A stretch of 64,000 bases of DNA. Source: Microvenator marinus (GTDB taxonomy: Bacteria; Myxococcota_A; Bradymonadia; Bradymonadales; Bradymonadaceae). Both the position numbers and the translations under genes were made by a program. Shown here in pieces: positions 9,134-17,773 of this stretch (position 1 is its first letter; each line of letters opens with the position of its first letter). The notes beneath the pieces are model-generated. The model saw only the letters and a list, made by a program, of their open reading frames with translations. It had not been told where the DNA came from and did not search any database. Where the stretch lies: positions 4,364,001-4,428,000 of the forward strand of contig NZ_CP042467.1 in the NCBI RefSeq assembly GCF_007993755.1. The letters run 5' to 3'.

Positions 9134-9892
9134 ATGCTTGAGGTCAAAAACATTGAGCTCTCATTTGATGGCGTAAAGGCATTGCGAGGGGTATCGCTCG
9201 AAGTGGCGAAGGGTGAACTTGCTGCAGTCATAGGCCCAAACGGTGCGGGCAAGACCTCTCTTTTCAATTGTATCTGCGGAGTTTACGAGCCTCAGGTCGG
9301 AGAGGTTTCATTCGAAGGGCGCTCGCTCAAAGGGCTCGCTCCGGCGCAAGTATCGAGGCTTGGAATCTCACGTATGTTCCAGAACCTGGCGGTCTTCCCA
9401 CAGATGACCGTCGTGGAGAATCTAATGCTAGGGTGCCATCAACACTACGAGTCGGGATGGCTAGCCAACATGCTCTGGACTCGCAGTACACGGGCCGAGG
9501 AGATTCAGTGGCGGCGCGTAGCTGAAGAAGTCATGGACTTTCTTCATCTGGAAGCTTGGCGCAAGACTCCATGTGGAATTCTGCCCTACGGTATCCTAAA
9601 GCGCGTTGAGCTTGGCCGTGCCCTCTGTATGCGCCCGAAACTCTTGCTCTTGGACGAGCCGGCGGCAGGCCTGAATCAGGAAGAAACTGAGGATATGGCG
9701 CGCTACATGTTGGACATCAAAGAGGAGCTCGGCATCACACAGGTACTGGTGGAGCACGAGCTGCGAATGGTACTCGACCTCGCCGACCACGTCGCCGTCC
9801 TGGATTTTGGAGAGAAGATCGCTGACGGACCCCCTCAGGAGATCCGTAAGAATCCGCAGGTTATCGAGGCTTATCTGGGAGGTGCCGCTTGA
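9134..9892 (+). CDS. livG: Branched-chain amino acid-type ABC transporter ATP-binding protein (LivG-like)
   Basis: A 252-residue ATPase subunit of the HAAT/Liv transporter class. The Walker A is GPNGAGKTS (residues 34-42), the Q-loop is MFQNLAVF, the signature segment is the Liv-type LPYGILKRVELGRAL, and the Walker B is KLLLLDEPAAGL. The usual partners (permeases LivH and LivM, second ATPase LivF, binding protein LivK) are not in this window. Its coupling to an acyl-CoA ligase recalls deltaproteobacterial clusters in which Liv-type transporters accompany acyl-CoA ligases. It may therefore serve uptake of a fatty or aromatic acid, or work with permeases encoded elsewhere. Confidence 0.88.
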   Translation: MLEVKNIELSFDGVKALRGVSLEVAKGELAAVIGPNGAGKTSLFNCICGVYEPQVGEVSFEGRSLKGLAPAQVSRLGISRMFQNLAVFPQMTVVENLMLGCHQHYESGWLANMLWTRSTRAEEIQWRRVAEEVMDFLHLEAWRKTPCGILPYGILKRVELGRALCMRPKLLLLDEPAAGLNQEETEDMARYMLDIKEELGITQVLVEHELRMVLDLADHVAVLDFGEKIADGPPQEIRKNPQVIEAYLGGAA

Positions 9893-11685
9893 GCGAAACC
9901 ACTCTGGTAGGCCAACTGCTGGGGCACGCTCAGAGCCGGCCGGATGCACCTGCAATGCGGGTCAAAGAGCACGGGATCTGGCGGGAAATTACCTGGCGAG
10001 AGTACGGACTACAAGTTGCCGGGTTCGCAAAACAGCTTCAGAAGCTGGGCGTCAAGGCCGAGGGGAACGTCTCGATCCTAAGTGATAATCGCCCTGAATG
10101 GCTTTTTGCCGACCTCGCAGCCCAGGCGCTGGGGGCCAGAAGCGTCGGGATCTATCAGACGAATCCGGCCGAGGACGTGGCGTACGTTCTCAGGCATTCG
10201 CGTTCGAGCGTGGTCGTCTGCGAAGACCAAGAGCAAGTTGATAAGGTCCTCGAGTGCGCGGGCTCGCTGCCAGACCTCGAACACATCATTGTGCTCGATG
10301 GACGCGGCGTGAGCGCTGAAGACGATCCTCGAATCTTGTTTTGGGAGGACTTGGAGGCTCAAATCCAAGCATCTGCCGACCTCGATTGGCTAAAGGAGCT
10401 TTGCACGGGGCGTCGCGCGGACGAGCCCACCATGGTGGTCTACACATCCGGCACCACGGGCGAGCCCAAAGGGGCGATGTTGGCGAGCGCGAATGTGGTG
10501 GGGGTTGCGGCCCAGGTCGCGCCACTACTGGGCGCGGGGCCGTCTGACCAAATCATTTCCTACCTTCCTCTCTGCCATGTCGCCGAGAAGATTTTCACCA
10601 TCTTCTTGCCACTTAGCGTTGGAGCCACGGTGCATTTTGGTGAGTCGATCGCCACGATTCAAGAGGATCTGCGCGAGGTCTCCCCCACGATCTTCCTGGG
10701 TGTTCCACGAATTTGGGAGAAGATGCACGCGAGCGTGGTTCTAAAGATGAAGGACGCGAGCTGGCTCAAGCGCACGCTCTTTGATTTCTTCGTGAGGCGG
10801 GGTGAGGAAATCGCGCGTAGGCGCATCGAGGGGAACTTCAATTTTCTGGACACTCTGGTGTTTTTCCTCGGCCACCTCTTGGTTTTCAGGGCTTTGCGTG
10901 AGCGGCTTGGGTTGGCTCGCTGCCGGCATCCGATTTCTGGAGCGGCGCCAATCTCACAGGATTTGCTCTGGTGGTTTCATGGCATCGGCGTGCCGGTCCT
11001 CGAGGGTTATGGGCAGACTGAATGCTCTGGGGTATCGCATCTAAATCCGCCGCGTGCTCCGAAGATCGGTACGGTTGGGGCACCGGTCGAGCTCGTGGAT
11101 TTTAAGCTCGCCGAAGACGGCGAGATTTTGGTTCGAGGGCCGATGGTCTTTAAAGGCTACCTGCACGATGCCGAGGCCACGGCGCGCACGCTGGATGACG
11201 GCTGGCTCAAGACGGGCGATATCGGCGAGGTCGATGACGAGAATTACCTCAAGATTACTGGACGAAAGAAGGAGATCATCATCACGGCTGGTGGCAAGAA
11301 TCTCTCACCGGAAAAGATCGAAAACGCGCTCAAAATGAGTCCGTTCATCAAAGAAGCCGTGGCTATCGGCGATCGCCGAAAATTCGTGGGCGCACTCATC
11401 CAGATTGATGCCGACTCGGTCGGGGATTGGGCTCGACGCCGAGGAATCGACTACACCTCGTTCCAAGATCTGGTTCAAAAGCCCGAAGTGTCCTCGTTGA
11501 TTTCGAGCGAAGTGGAGAGTGCGAACGAGCGATTGGCTCAGGTTGAGCAAGTTCGTGGATTCAAGCTTCTCCCCAAGGAACTTCATCAGGACGACGGTGA
11601 GATGACCGCAACTCAAAAGGTCAGACGAAGTGCAGTTGAAGAAAAGTTCTCGGACCTGATCGAGTCGATGTACACCAAAACCTAG
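9889..11685 (+). CDS. Long-chain fatty-acid-CoA ligase (AMP-forming)
   Basis: A 598-residue adenylate-forming enzyme that activates a carboxylic acid with ATP and joins it to CoA. Clear motifs are YTSGTTGEPKGAM (phosphate loop), GYGQTE, KTGDIGE and the hinge/lysine segment GRKKEIIITAGGKNLSP. The length and the insertion after the P-loop match the FadD15/FACL group for long-chain acids. The start is TTG 9889, overlapping the LivG stop as TTGA, with GGGAGG at 9876-9881 as ribosome site, so the two are translationally coupled. No terminator is visible before the next gene. It would feed the acyl-CoA dehydrogenase pathway. Confidence 0.92.
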   Translation: MSETTLVGQLLGHAQSRPDAPAMRVKEHGIWREITWREYGLQVAGFAKQLQKLGVKAEGNVSILSDNRPEWLFADLAAQALGARSVGIYQTNPAEDVAYVLRHSRSSVVVCEDQEQVDKVLECAGSLPDLEHIIVLDGRGVSAEDDPRILFWEDLEAQIQASADLDWLKELCTGRRADEPTMVVYTSGTTGEPKGAMLASANVVGVAAQVAPLLGAGPSDQIISYLPLCHVAEKIFTIFLPLSVGATVHFGESIATIQEDLREVSPTIFLGVPRIWEKMHASVVLKMKDASWLKRTLFDFFVRRGEEIARRRIEGNFNFLDTLVFFLGHLLVFRALRERLGLARCRHPISGAAPISQDLLWWFHGIGVPVLEGYGQTECSGVSHLNPPRAPKIGTVGAPVELVDFKLAEDGEILVRGPMVFKGYLHDAEATARTLDDGWLKTGDIGEVDDENYLKITGRKKEIIITAGGKNLSPEKIENALKMSPFIKEAVAIGDRRKFVGALIQIDADSVGDWARRRGIDYTSFQDLVQKPEVSSLISSEVESANERLAQVEQVRGFKLLPKELHQDDGEMTATQKVRRSAVEEKFSDLIESMYTKT

Positions 11686-11748
11686 TATGACTAGCAACAT
11701 GGCTGATGTTTGGTTAGGATAGCCCATATTCTTGCTGTACGGGATTCG

Positions 11749-12564
11749 ATGGGCGCGAAAAAACTGATCCTGCTAAGTGTGTTTTTGATGGGGTGCCCTG
11801 GGTTCGGAGACGAAGCACCTCCTGTGCTCGATGTTCCTGAGCTACCGGAGTGGAAGCGCGATGTCTTGCCGCTGATGGAGAAGTACTGCACTGAATGTCA
11901 TTCCGTTCCAGCGACTCAGAGTGCGCCAGGCTATTTCAGGCTCGATGAGTGTGAGAACGCCGATGTCTCGGGCGCGAGCACGATGGCGGCCTTGAATGCC
12001 CTGAGGACATCACAGCTAAAGACCATGCCACCGCCGAGCTACCCGTTGCAGCCCACGGAAACCGAGCGAGAGATCTTTCAGCAATGGTTCAACACCGGCG
12101 CGCCGTGTGAGGGGCCGGGCGTGCTGCCGAACAATATGCCCAATAATCCGCCGAACAATTCCAATAACTCCAACAATTCGAACAACTCGAATAACGGCAC
12201 GAACAACACGACCAACAATGTGGAAGGCGCGCCTTTTGATGTGGTTGCGGGGATTTTGGCCACCAATTGTGGAACGGCTAATTGCCACGGGCAAGCAGGC
12301 GGCAACGGAAATCTGGAGATTCCGGTCGGCGCTACGCCAGAACAGGTGCGGTTCGCGCTCGCGGGGAAAAACGTTGAGTCGGCGTCGTCGGTCTACTCAG
12401 CCGGGACGCCGTTTGTGGTGCCCACTCAACCCGAAGAGAGCGCAATTTTCCTGAGGATTAACTCGAATACCGCCGGCGTGCGCATGCCTCCGGCTGGCAA
12501 TTTGGTGGACGCACAAATCGAGGCCGTCCGTACTTGGATCGAATCGGGAGCACCTTACCAGTGA
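11749..12564 (+). CDS. Cytochrome c-like lipoprotein with Asn-rich linker
   Basis: A 271-residue predicted lipoprotein (lipobox L-M-G-C, Cys16). It has two heme-binding-like modules joined by an Asn/Ser-rich linker (about residues 120-155). Module one holds CTECH and a later MPPP. Module two holds a stretched CGTANCH (CX4CH, not CX2CH) and a later RMPPAG. The Met-Pro-Pro segments are the usual distal heme ligands of the planctomycete-type cytochrome modules. The second heme motif is atypical and might not bind heme. The stop overlaps the start of the next gene (GTGA), whose product also has CxxCH motifs, so the two are likely partners in periplasmic or cell-surface electron transfer. ATG 11749 is chosen as it starts the signal peptide. 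Confidence 0.75.
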   Translation: MGAKKLILLSVFLMGCPGFGDEAPPVLDVPELPEWKRDVLPLMEKYCTECHSVPATQSAPGYFRLDECENADVSGASTMAALNALRTSQLKTMPPPSYPLQPTETEREIFQQWFNTGAPCEGPGVLPNNMPNNPPNNSNNSNNSNNSNNGTNNTTNNVEGAPFDVVAGILATNCGTANCHGQAGGNGNLEIPVGATPEQVRFALAGKNVESASSVYSAGTPFVVPTQPEESAIFLRINSNTAGVRMPPAGNLVDAQIEAVRTWIESGAPYQ

Positions 12565-13883
12565 AACACTTCTTCAAGGCGCTCGGCCTGGTTTTGCTAT
12601 TCGTGGGGGTGCGCGCGGAGGCGCTCCCTGTCTATGCGATCAGCGCATCGAGCGCTTGCGATACCTGTCATATCGAGCCACTCGGCTGGGCGAACCCGGA
12701 TATGTCGGCTCGAAGATGCACGCTTGATTGTGCGGGCTGCCACGTGTCACCGGCGGGCGGAGGACTTCGCACCCCAGATGGTCAGTACTATGGCAAAGAG
12801 GTGTTGCCCACGTGGGGTACGCGGCCAAGTTCGTTCGCAAATCCGATGAAGTACAAGCCCAAAGGCTTTCCAAAACGCGGGACGTATTCCCTAAAGGACG
12901 GGTTCTCCGGCTGGTGGCCGGGAAAGCGCGACCATACGACCATTGAAGAGCGGTATGGAAATATCGAGGCCGAACCCACATGGAATTGGGGCGGCGACTT
13001 CCGATTTATGGCGCTGAATCAGACGATCGGGGAAACAAGCGAGAACTACGTGTTCCCCATGCAGGCCGACCTCTACGGCATGAACGAGTCGGTCAAGGAC
13101 CTGATTCTCTACGTCAGCGCGGGCGTTCAGGCGCGCAAAGACGAAGAGCAATTTGATAACGCGTCGTTTCGCGAGAATTTCACCATTCGCGAAATCTTCA
13201 TCAAGTATCGGCTCCCCTACAATTCATGGGTTCGTTTCGGCCGCATCTCGCCGAGGTATGGTTGGAAGGTGGACGACCATTCAGCGTTCATGCGCAATGA
13301 CCTCGGCTTTAACCAGTATTTCTCAGCGTTTGGGATGGATGCCGGATTTAACCCGAATTACTTCTACGCCGATATGTCGCTCTACTATCAAGGGCTTCAG
13401 CGCTGGCCTGGCGAGCGGCTTGAGCGTGGGATCGGAACCACGGCGAACGTGGGCTTTAGGGATTTGGGTTGGCAAACTGGCGCGAGTTTTGGGTACTTGA
13501 ATCGTCGTCTGGGGTTCGACCAAGCCACGGCGGGCCTGCAGTGGGCGGTCAATCTGAACCCACTCGTCGTCTACGGTTCTGCCGACTTGAAACGTAACCT
13601 TTCGGAGATGGAAGGAATTGACGATTTCACCGGTTTCTACACGTTCAACGAGCTCTTCTTGGGGCTTCACCGCGGCGTCTATGGAAAGTTCAAGTACGAA
13701 TGGGCCGACCCGAACATCCGAGTGCTCGACGACCATAAACATCGCGTGCAGCTCGGTCTGGATTGGCACCCGTATACGTTCGTTGATTTGGAGGCTTCGT
13801 ATCGGATTAACTGGACACCACGTGTAGACTTTACGAACATCGCGTCTACAGAGGCGTTTTTCATTGCCCATATTTGGTTCTAA
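12561..13883 (+). CDS. Diheme-motif protein fused to an outer-membrane beta-barrel
   Basis: A 440-residue secreted protein. GTG 12561 overlaps the previous stop and starts a clear signal peptide (basic KHFFK, hydrophobic core, cleavage near AEALP). The mature N-terminus holds two CxxCH heme c motifs within about 35 residues (CDTCH and CAGCH). The remaining ~370 residues are rich in Trp, Tyr, Phe, Gly and Asn, alternate like barrel strands, and end in ...AHIWF, a typical barrel C-terminus. This suggests a porin carrying its own heme plug, which could pass electrons across the outer membrane with the cytochrome-like lipoprotein encoded upstream. Heme attachment and barrel topology are inferences. 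Confidence 0.72.
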   Translation: MKHFFKALGLVLLFVGVRAEALPVYAISASSACDTCHIEPLGWANPDMSARRCTLDCAGCHVSPAGGGLRTPDGQYYGKEVLPTWGTRPSSFANPMKYKPKGFPKRGTYSLKDGFSGWWPGKRDHTTIEERYGNIEAEPTWNWGGDFRFMALNQTIGETSENYVFPMQADLYGMNESVKDLILYVSAGVQARKDEEQFDNASFRENFTIREIFIKYRLPYNSWVRFGRISPRYGWKVDDHSAFMRNDLGFNQYFSAFGMDAGFNPNYFYADMSLYYQGLQRWPGERLERGIGTTANVGFRDLGWQTGASFGYLNRRLGFDQATAGLQWAVNLNPLVVYGSADLKRNLSEMEGIDDFTGFYTFNELFLGLHRGVYGKFKYEWADPNIRVLDDHKHRVQLGLDWHPYTFVDLEASYRINWTPRVDFTNIASTEAFFIAHIWF

Positions 13884-13886
13884 AAC

Positions 13887-14924
13887 ATGGACTCAATCAC
13901 CTTAGCGGTCGATGCCATGGGAGGATATAACGCGCCGCGCGATGTGGTGGCGGCGGTTGCTGCCGCGTCGCGGCAAGGCTCGGGCGATGTCTTCTTCTTG
14001 TTGGTCGGCGACGAGGTGCGACTCAGCGATTTGCTCTACGAGTTCGGGCATAACCCCGAGCGGATCAGCGTCATCCACGCCCCGCACTATATCGGCCTGG
14101 GCGAGCCCGCACAGCAGGCTCTGGAGCGAAAGACGGATTCTTCGCTCGAGATTGCCTGTGAACTGGTGGCGAATGGGGAGGCCGATGGGCTTGTTAGCGC
14201 GGGCCATCCGGGGGCCGCGATTCTTTGTGCACGCAAGTACTTTCAGCCGCTGCCCGGAATTTCCCGGGTGGCGCTCGCCTCAGTCTACCCAACGCCCAGG
14301 GTGAGGGGCACGGATCGACTCGGGCTGATCTTGGATGTTGGCGCAACGCTGAGGGCCAGTGCTGAAGACCTCCAGAATTTCGCCTTGATGGGAAGCGCCT
14401 ACGCACGGCTTGTGAAAGGCCTTGAGCGTCCTCGAGTAGCGCTCTTGTCCAACTCTAGAGAGGCGCGAATTGGGCCGCCTGAAGTCGTAGAAGCCTATGA
14501 GTTGTTGCGAGAGGACAAGCGCCTTAACTTCTACGGCAATATCGAAGGCGACGAGATTCCGCGCGGCGATTACGACGTCATCGTGTGCGAAGGTTTTGTG
14601 GGAGATGTAGCCCTCAAACTCCTCGAAGGTACGGGCGAGGCGGCGTTTGAATTGGCTCGTTCTGCGTACGATAAGCATCTTGCTTGGAAGACCGGCTTGA
14701 AGCTCTTGTCGGGCGGCTTGAAAAAGCTAAAGACGGCCATCGATTTTGAAGAGTACGGGGGAGCGCCGCTCTTGGGGCTCGACCGCGTGGTCATTGTGGC
14801 GCACCCCAAATCCGGGAAGAAGGCCATAGGCAATTCACTCAAACTTGCGATAAAGAATATCAGGGCACGCCTTCCGGAGCAGATTGCTCAGGATATTGCG
14901 GGTGCTGAAATTGAGGGTGAGTGA
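13887..14924 (+). CDS. plsX: Divergent PlsX-family phosphate acyltransferase
   Basis: A 345-residue protein of the PlsX family, which in most bacteria makes acyl-phosphate from acyl-ACP for phospholipid synthesis. The fold markers are present: VDAMGGYNAP at the N-terminus, a GNIEGDEI segment and CEGFVGDVALKLLEG. Several usually invariant stretches differ: DAMGGD is DAMGGY, SAGNTGA is SAGHPGA, and DVGAN is DVGAT. The usual neighbours (rpmF, fabH, fabD) are missing, and it sits between a cytochrome-barrel gene and an APP1-type phosphatase. It may be a specialised second copy with an altered substrate. ATG 13887 lies three bases after the previous stop. Confidence 0.82.
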   Translation: MDSITLAVDAMGGYNAPRDVVAAVAAASRQGSGDVFFLLVGDEVRLSDLLYEFGHNPERISVIHAPHYIGLGEPAQQALERKTDSSLEIACELVANGEADGLVSAGHPGAAILCARKYFQPLPGISRVALASVYPTPRVRGTDRLGLILDVGATLRASAEDLQNFALMGSAYARLVKGLERPRVALLSNSREARIGPPEVVEAYELLREDKRLNFYGNIEGDEIPRGDYDVIVCEGFVGDVALKLLEGTGEAAFELARSAYDKHLAWKTGLKLLSGGLKKLKTAIDFEEYGGAPLLGLDRVVIVAHPKSGKKAIGNSLKLAIKNIRARLPEQIAQDIAGAEIEGE

Positions 14925-14925
14925 C

Positions 14926-15987
14926 GTGGTGAGCCAGGATCCGGGCGATGTTCCGGTAGTCAGAATATACAGGTGGGACCTCGATAAGACCTATCTGAAG
15001 ACCGAGTTTGATTCGATCAAAGATCTGATCCGAACGGCACTTCAAAAGCCCGAGGACAAGATCAACGTGCCCGGTGCCGTGGCCCTCCTCAAGGAAGTCA
15101 AGCGGCCGCGCCCAGAGTCCAGGTCCATGGTGACTTTCATCTCCGGTAGCCCCACTCAGATGCGCTCCATCCTCGAGAAGAAATTCGAGCTTGATGGCAT
15201 CCAACCCGACGCTTTCATCTTGAAGCCTACTCTGGAGAATATCCTCAAGGGCAGGCTCAAAGCGGTCCGTGGGCAGGTCGGCTACAAGCTCGAGGCCCTA
15301 TTGCGTGTGCGCTCAGACGCGGCACTTAGCGTGCCGGAGACACTCTTCGGAGACGACGCCGAACAGGACGCGTTCATCTATTCTGTGTACGCGGACCTTG
15401 TGTCTGGAAACATCGGCCTCGACGTATTGCGCGACGTGCTCGTTGAGGCGGAAGTCTACGCCACGACTATGGAGAAGATCATGCGTTATGCGGCTCATCT
15501 GCAGCCCGATGACGCCGAGGTCGACCGGATTTTCATCAATCTCGACCGGCGCTCTCCGCCCGGAAGGTTTCTCACGTTCGGTCCCAGAATCGTGCCGATC
15601 GTGAATTATTTTCAGGCTGCGCTGGTTCTCTGGGCCGATGAAACATTCACGTTGGACAATCTGGTGCATGTGGCTGGCGGCATGCTGAGTCGAGACGATT
15701 ACGGAATCCAAGAGTTGGCCAATAGTTTTCAAGACCTATTGAGGCGTCGAGTCTTGACCAGTGCACATCTAGACCGGCTTGAAGCGGAGGTCGAGGTCTA
15801 CGAAGAGCCCGACATCATCCCGAGCGGCTTTGTAAAACGCCTGATGACGCGAGTCAGGGCGCTGGCACCGCGCTCGGAGATTAAAGAGCGTGAGTGGGTA
15901 GGGCCGCCCGATTATATCGAGATTCTGCGGGCGGACCGCGCGCTCAAGGCTGCTGTGACCCAAAAATCAGCGGGGTTATTCGGGTGA
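14926..15987 (+). CDS. APP1/DUF2183-family phosphatidate phosphatase-like protein
   Basis: A ~353-residue protein of the App1-type family (DUF2183), whose yeast member dephosphorylates phosphatidic acid. The N-terminal YRWDLDKTYL segment gives the HAD-like DxDxT motif, and TFISGSP fits the second (Ser/Thr) motif. The start is placed at GTG 14926, just past the plsX stop, with GAGGG at 14913-14917 as ribosome site; GTG 14929 is equally possible. Position after a PlsX-like gene supports a role in phospholipid or phosphatidate turnover. The stop overlaps the next gene by GTGA. Confidence 0.75.
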   Translation: MVSQDPGDVPVVRIYRWDLDKTYLKTEFDSIKDLIRTALQKPEDKINVPGAVALLKEVKRPRPESRSMVTFISGSPTQMRSILEKKFELDGIQPDAFILKPTLENILKGRLKAVRGQVGYKLEALLRVRSDAALSVPETLFGDDAEQDAFIYSVYADLVSGNIGLDVLRDVLVEAEVYATTMEKIMRYAAHLQPDDAEVDRIFINLDRRSPPGRFLTFGPRIVPIVNYFQAALVLWADETFTLDNLVHVAGGMLSRDDYGIQELANSFQDLLRRRVLTSAHLDRLEAEVEVYEEPDIIPSGFVKRLMTRVRALAPRSEIKEREWVGPPDYIEILRADRALKAAVTQKSAGLFG

Positions 15988-16349
15988 GCTCTTCGCTTGA
16001 ATGGCGCCTGAGTTTCGCGGACCAAACCTTGTCCGACGAGGCAACCTTGCGGCCAGTGTTGGCGTGGCTGGAGAGACTTCCCGGCATGGAGCCAAGCGCC
16101 TACGACTTAAACTTCATGGAGAATTGGCGGCCGTGGGACTTGGAGAAAGCCACCGTAGACGCGCTGACGCAACGGACACAGGTTTTTCGGGTTAAAGGCG
16201 GGGCGGAGGTGGTCGTGGCGCTCGGGAAGCACGACGAGCCGGCTACGGCGTTCTTAGTGGGCATCGACGTAGACGTGGCAGAGTGTTTTGAGTCGATTCC
16301 GAATCTTGTCCGACTTGTCTGCGGCGATAAAGAGTGGGAGCGGGTATGA
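15984..16349 (+). CDS. Conserved-looking hypothetical protein
   Basis: A 121-residue soluble protein with no recognised domain. It has no signal peptide or membrane segment and contains a Trp-rich piece (ENWRPWDLEK). The start is GTG 15984, overlapping the previous stop (GTGA), and its own stop overlaps the next start (ATGA). The tight coupling on both sides indicates a real gene in the plsX-like/APP1/regulator operon. Function unknown. Confidence 0.6.
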   Translation: MSSSLEWRLSFADQTLSDEATLRPVLAWLERLPGMEPSAYDLNFMENWRPWDLEKATVDALTQRTQVFRVKGGAEVVVALGKHDEPATAFLVGIDVDVAECFESIPNLVRLVCGDKEWERV

Positions 16350-17770
16350 GCTCCGGGCTTGGCGTCAAGATCCGAAACCTTCGAAAGAAGCAGAAGATGA
16401 CGCAGGCTGGACTTGCAGAAAAATTGGGGATCTCAGCCTCCTACCTGAACTTGATGGAGCATGAACGTCGGCCGGTAAGCGCCGAGGTCTTGATCAAGGT
16501 TGCCGAGATTTTTGGCGTTGAACTCCGCGAGTTTCAACAAGGTGGCGTTCAGACTTTGATCGGGCAGCTAACCGAGGTCTTTTCAGACCCTGTCTTTGAG
16601 AATCACGAGATCGGAATTCAAGAGGTGCGTGAGTTGGCTCGCGCGGCGCCCGATGTGGGGCGTGCGCTGATATCCATGTACGAGGGCTACCAGGAGTTAC
16701 GAGAGCAGATGCAGACGGTATCTGCGCGCCTCGATGAGGTGGAGGCTTCGGGCGTGGATTCGTGGCGGCTGCCATCCGAAGAGGTCAGTGATTTTTTGCA
16801 GCGACACGGAAACTACTTTCCAACCTTGGAGATCGCGGCCGAGACCTTGCGCAAAAAAGCTGGCCTGCCGAGCTCGGATTTGTTTGGGGCCTTGAAGGGC
16901 TATCTGGAGAACACGCACGGCATCGAGGTCCGGTTCGTGGAGGCCAATCATGCGGTCAAGTCGGTACGCCGGTTTGACCCCGAGGAGCGTGTACTTTTTC
17001 TCTCCGAGCTTTTGGCTCCGCACACGGTGAATTTCCAACTAGCCCACCAGATTGGACTTCTGGAGCACTCGCCGATGCTGGCGTCTCTTGTGGACGATCG
17101 CCATCTGACTACCTCGGATTCACGAGCTTTGATGCGCGTGGCTCTGGCCAATTATTTTGCTGGTGCAGTCTTAATGCCTTACGACGCATTTTTGGCAGCT
17201 GCGAAGTCTGTGCGCTACGACCTCGACATGCTTGGTCACCGCTTCAGAACTAGCTTTGAGCAGGTGGCCCACAGGCTGACAACCCTGCGGCGGCCTGGGA
17301 ATCAGGGAGTCAATTTCCACTTTATGCGGGTGGATATTGCGGGGAATATCAGCAAGCGCTTCAGCGCCTCGGGCATACAATTTGCGCGCTTTTCCGGGAC
17401 GTGTCCGCGTTGGAATTTGGTGGTGGCGTTTATGACGCCAGGGCAGATTCGCACGCAGATGTCCGTGATGCCGGACGGGCGCCACTATTTTTGTGTGGCG
17501 CGAACGGTGAATCGTGGTGAACGCGGCTTTCATGCGCCTCCAGCGCTGCATGCGATCGTGCTTGGGTGCAAGCTCGATGAGGCTCGCGAGTTGGTCTACT
17601 CGGACGGTATGGACTTGGAACGCACGGAGATGGCGGTGCCGGTGGGTGTGACGTGCCGCCTCTGTGAACGTATGGACTGCGAGCAGCGCGCGTTTCCGCC
17701 TCTTCAACGGTCATTGCATATCGACGAAAACGTTCGTGGTTTGACGTTTTATGCGTCGCTGAAAGAGTAG
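16346..17770 (+). CDS. XRE-family regulator with ImmA/IrrE-like and DUF2083 domains (ScfR/RamB type)
   Basis: A 474-residue DNA-binding regulator. Residues about 6-60 form an XRE helix-turn-helix (KIRNLRKKQKMTQAGLAEKL...ASYLNLMEHERR). The middle (about 180-300) resembles the IrrE/ImmA-like domain of this family, but the HEXXH zinc-protease motif is not evident; the matching stretch reads FQLAHQIGLLEHSP. The C-terminal region is DUF2083-like with a Cys cluster (CRLCERMDCEQRAF) that probably binds a metal. Relatives such as RamB and PrpR control acetate, propionate and glyoxylate-cycle genes in response to acyl-CoA. Here it closes an operon with lipid genes, and glyoxylate-shunt genes lie 8 kb downstream. 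The ATG overlaps the previous stop; GGGAG gives the ribosome site. Confidence 0.88.
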   Translation: MSSGLGVKIRNLRKKQKMTQAGLAEKLGISASYLNLMEHERRPVSAEVLIKVAEIFGVELREFQQGGVQTLIGQLTEVFSDPVFENHEIGIQEVRELARAAPDVGRALISMYEGYQELREQMQTVSARLDEVEASGVDSWRLPSEEVSDFLQRHGNYFPTLEIAAETLRKKAGLPSSDLFGALKGYLENTHGIEVRFVEANHAVKSVRRFDPEERVLFLSELLAPHTVNFQLAHQIGLLEHSPMLASLVDDRHLTTSDSRALMRVALANYFAGAVLMPYDAFLAAAKSVRYDLDMLGHRFRTSFEQVAHRLTTLRRPGNQGVNFHFMRVDIAGNISKRFSASGIQFARFSGTCPRWNLVVAFMTPGQIRTQMSVMPDGRHYFCVARTVNRGERGFHAPPALHAIVLGCKLDEARELVYSDGMDLERTEMAVPVGVTCRLCERMDCEQRAFPPLQRSLHIDENVRGLTFYASLKE

Positions 17771-17773
17771 GGG

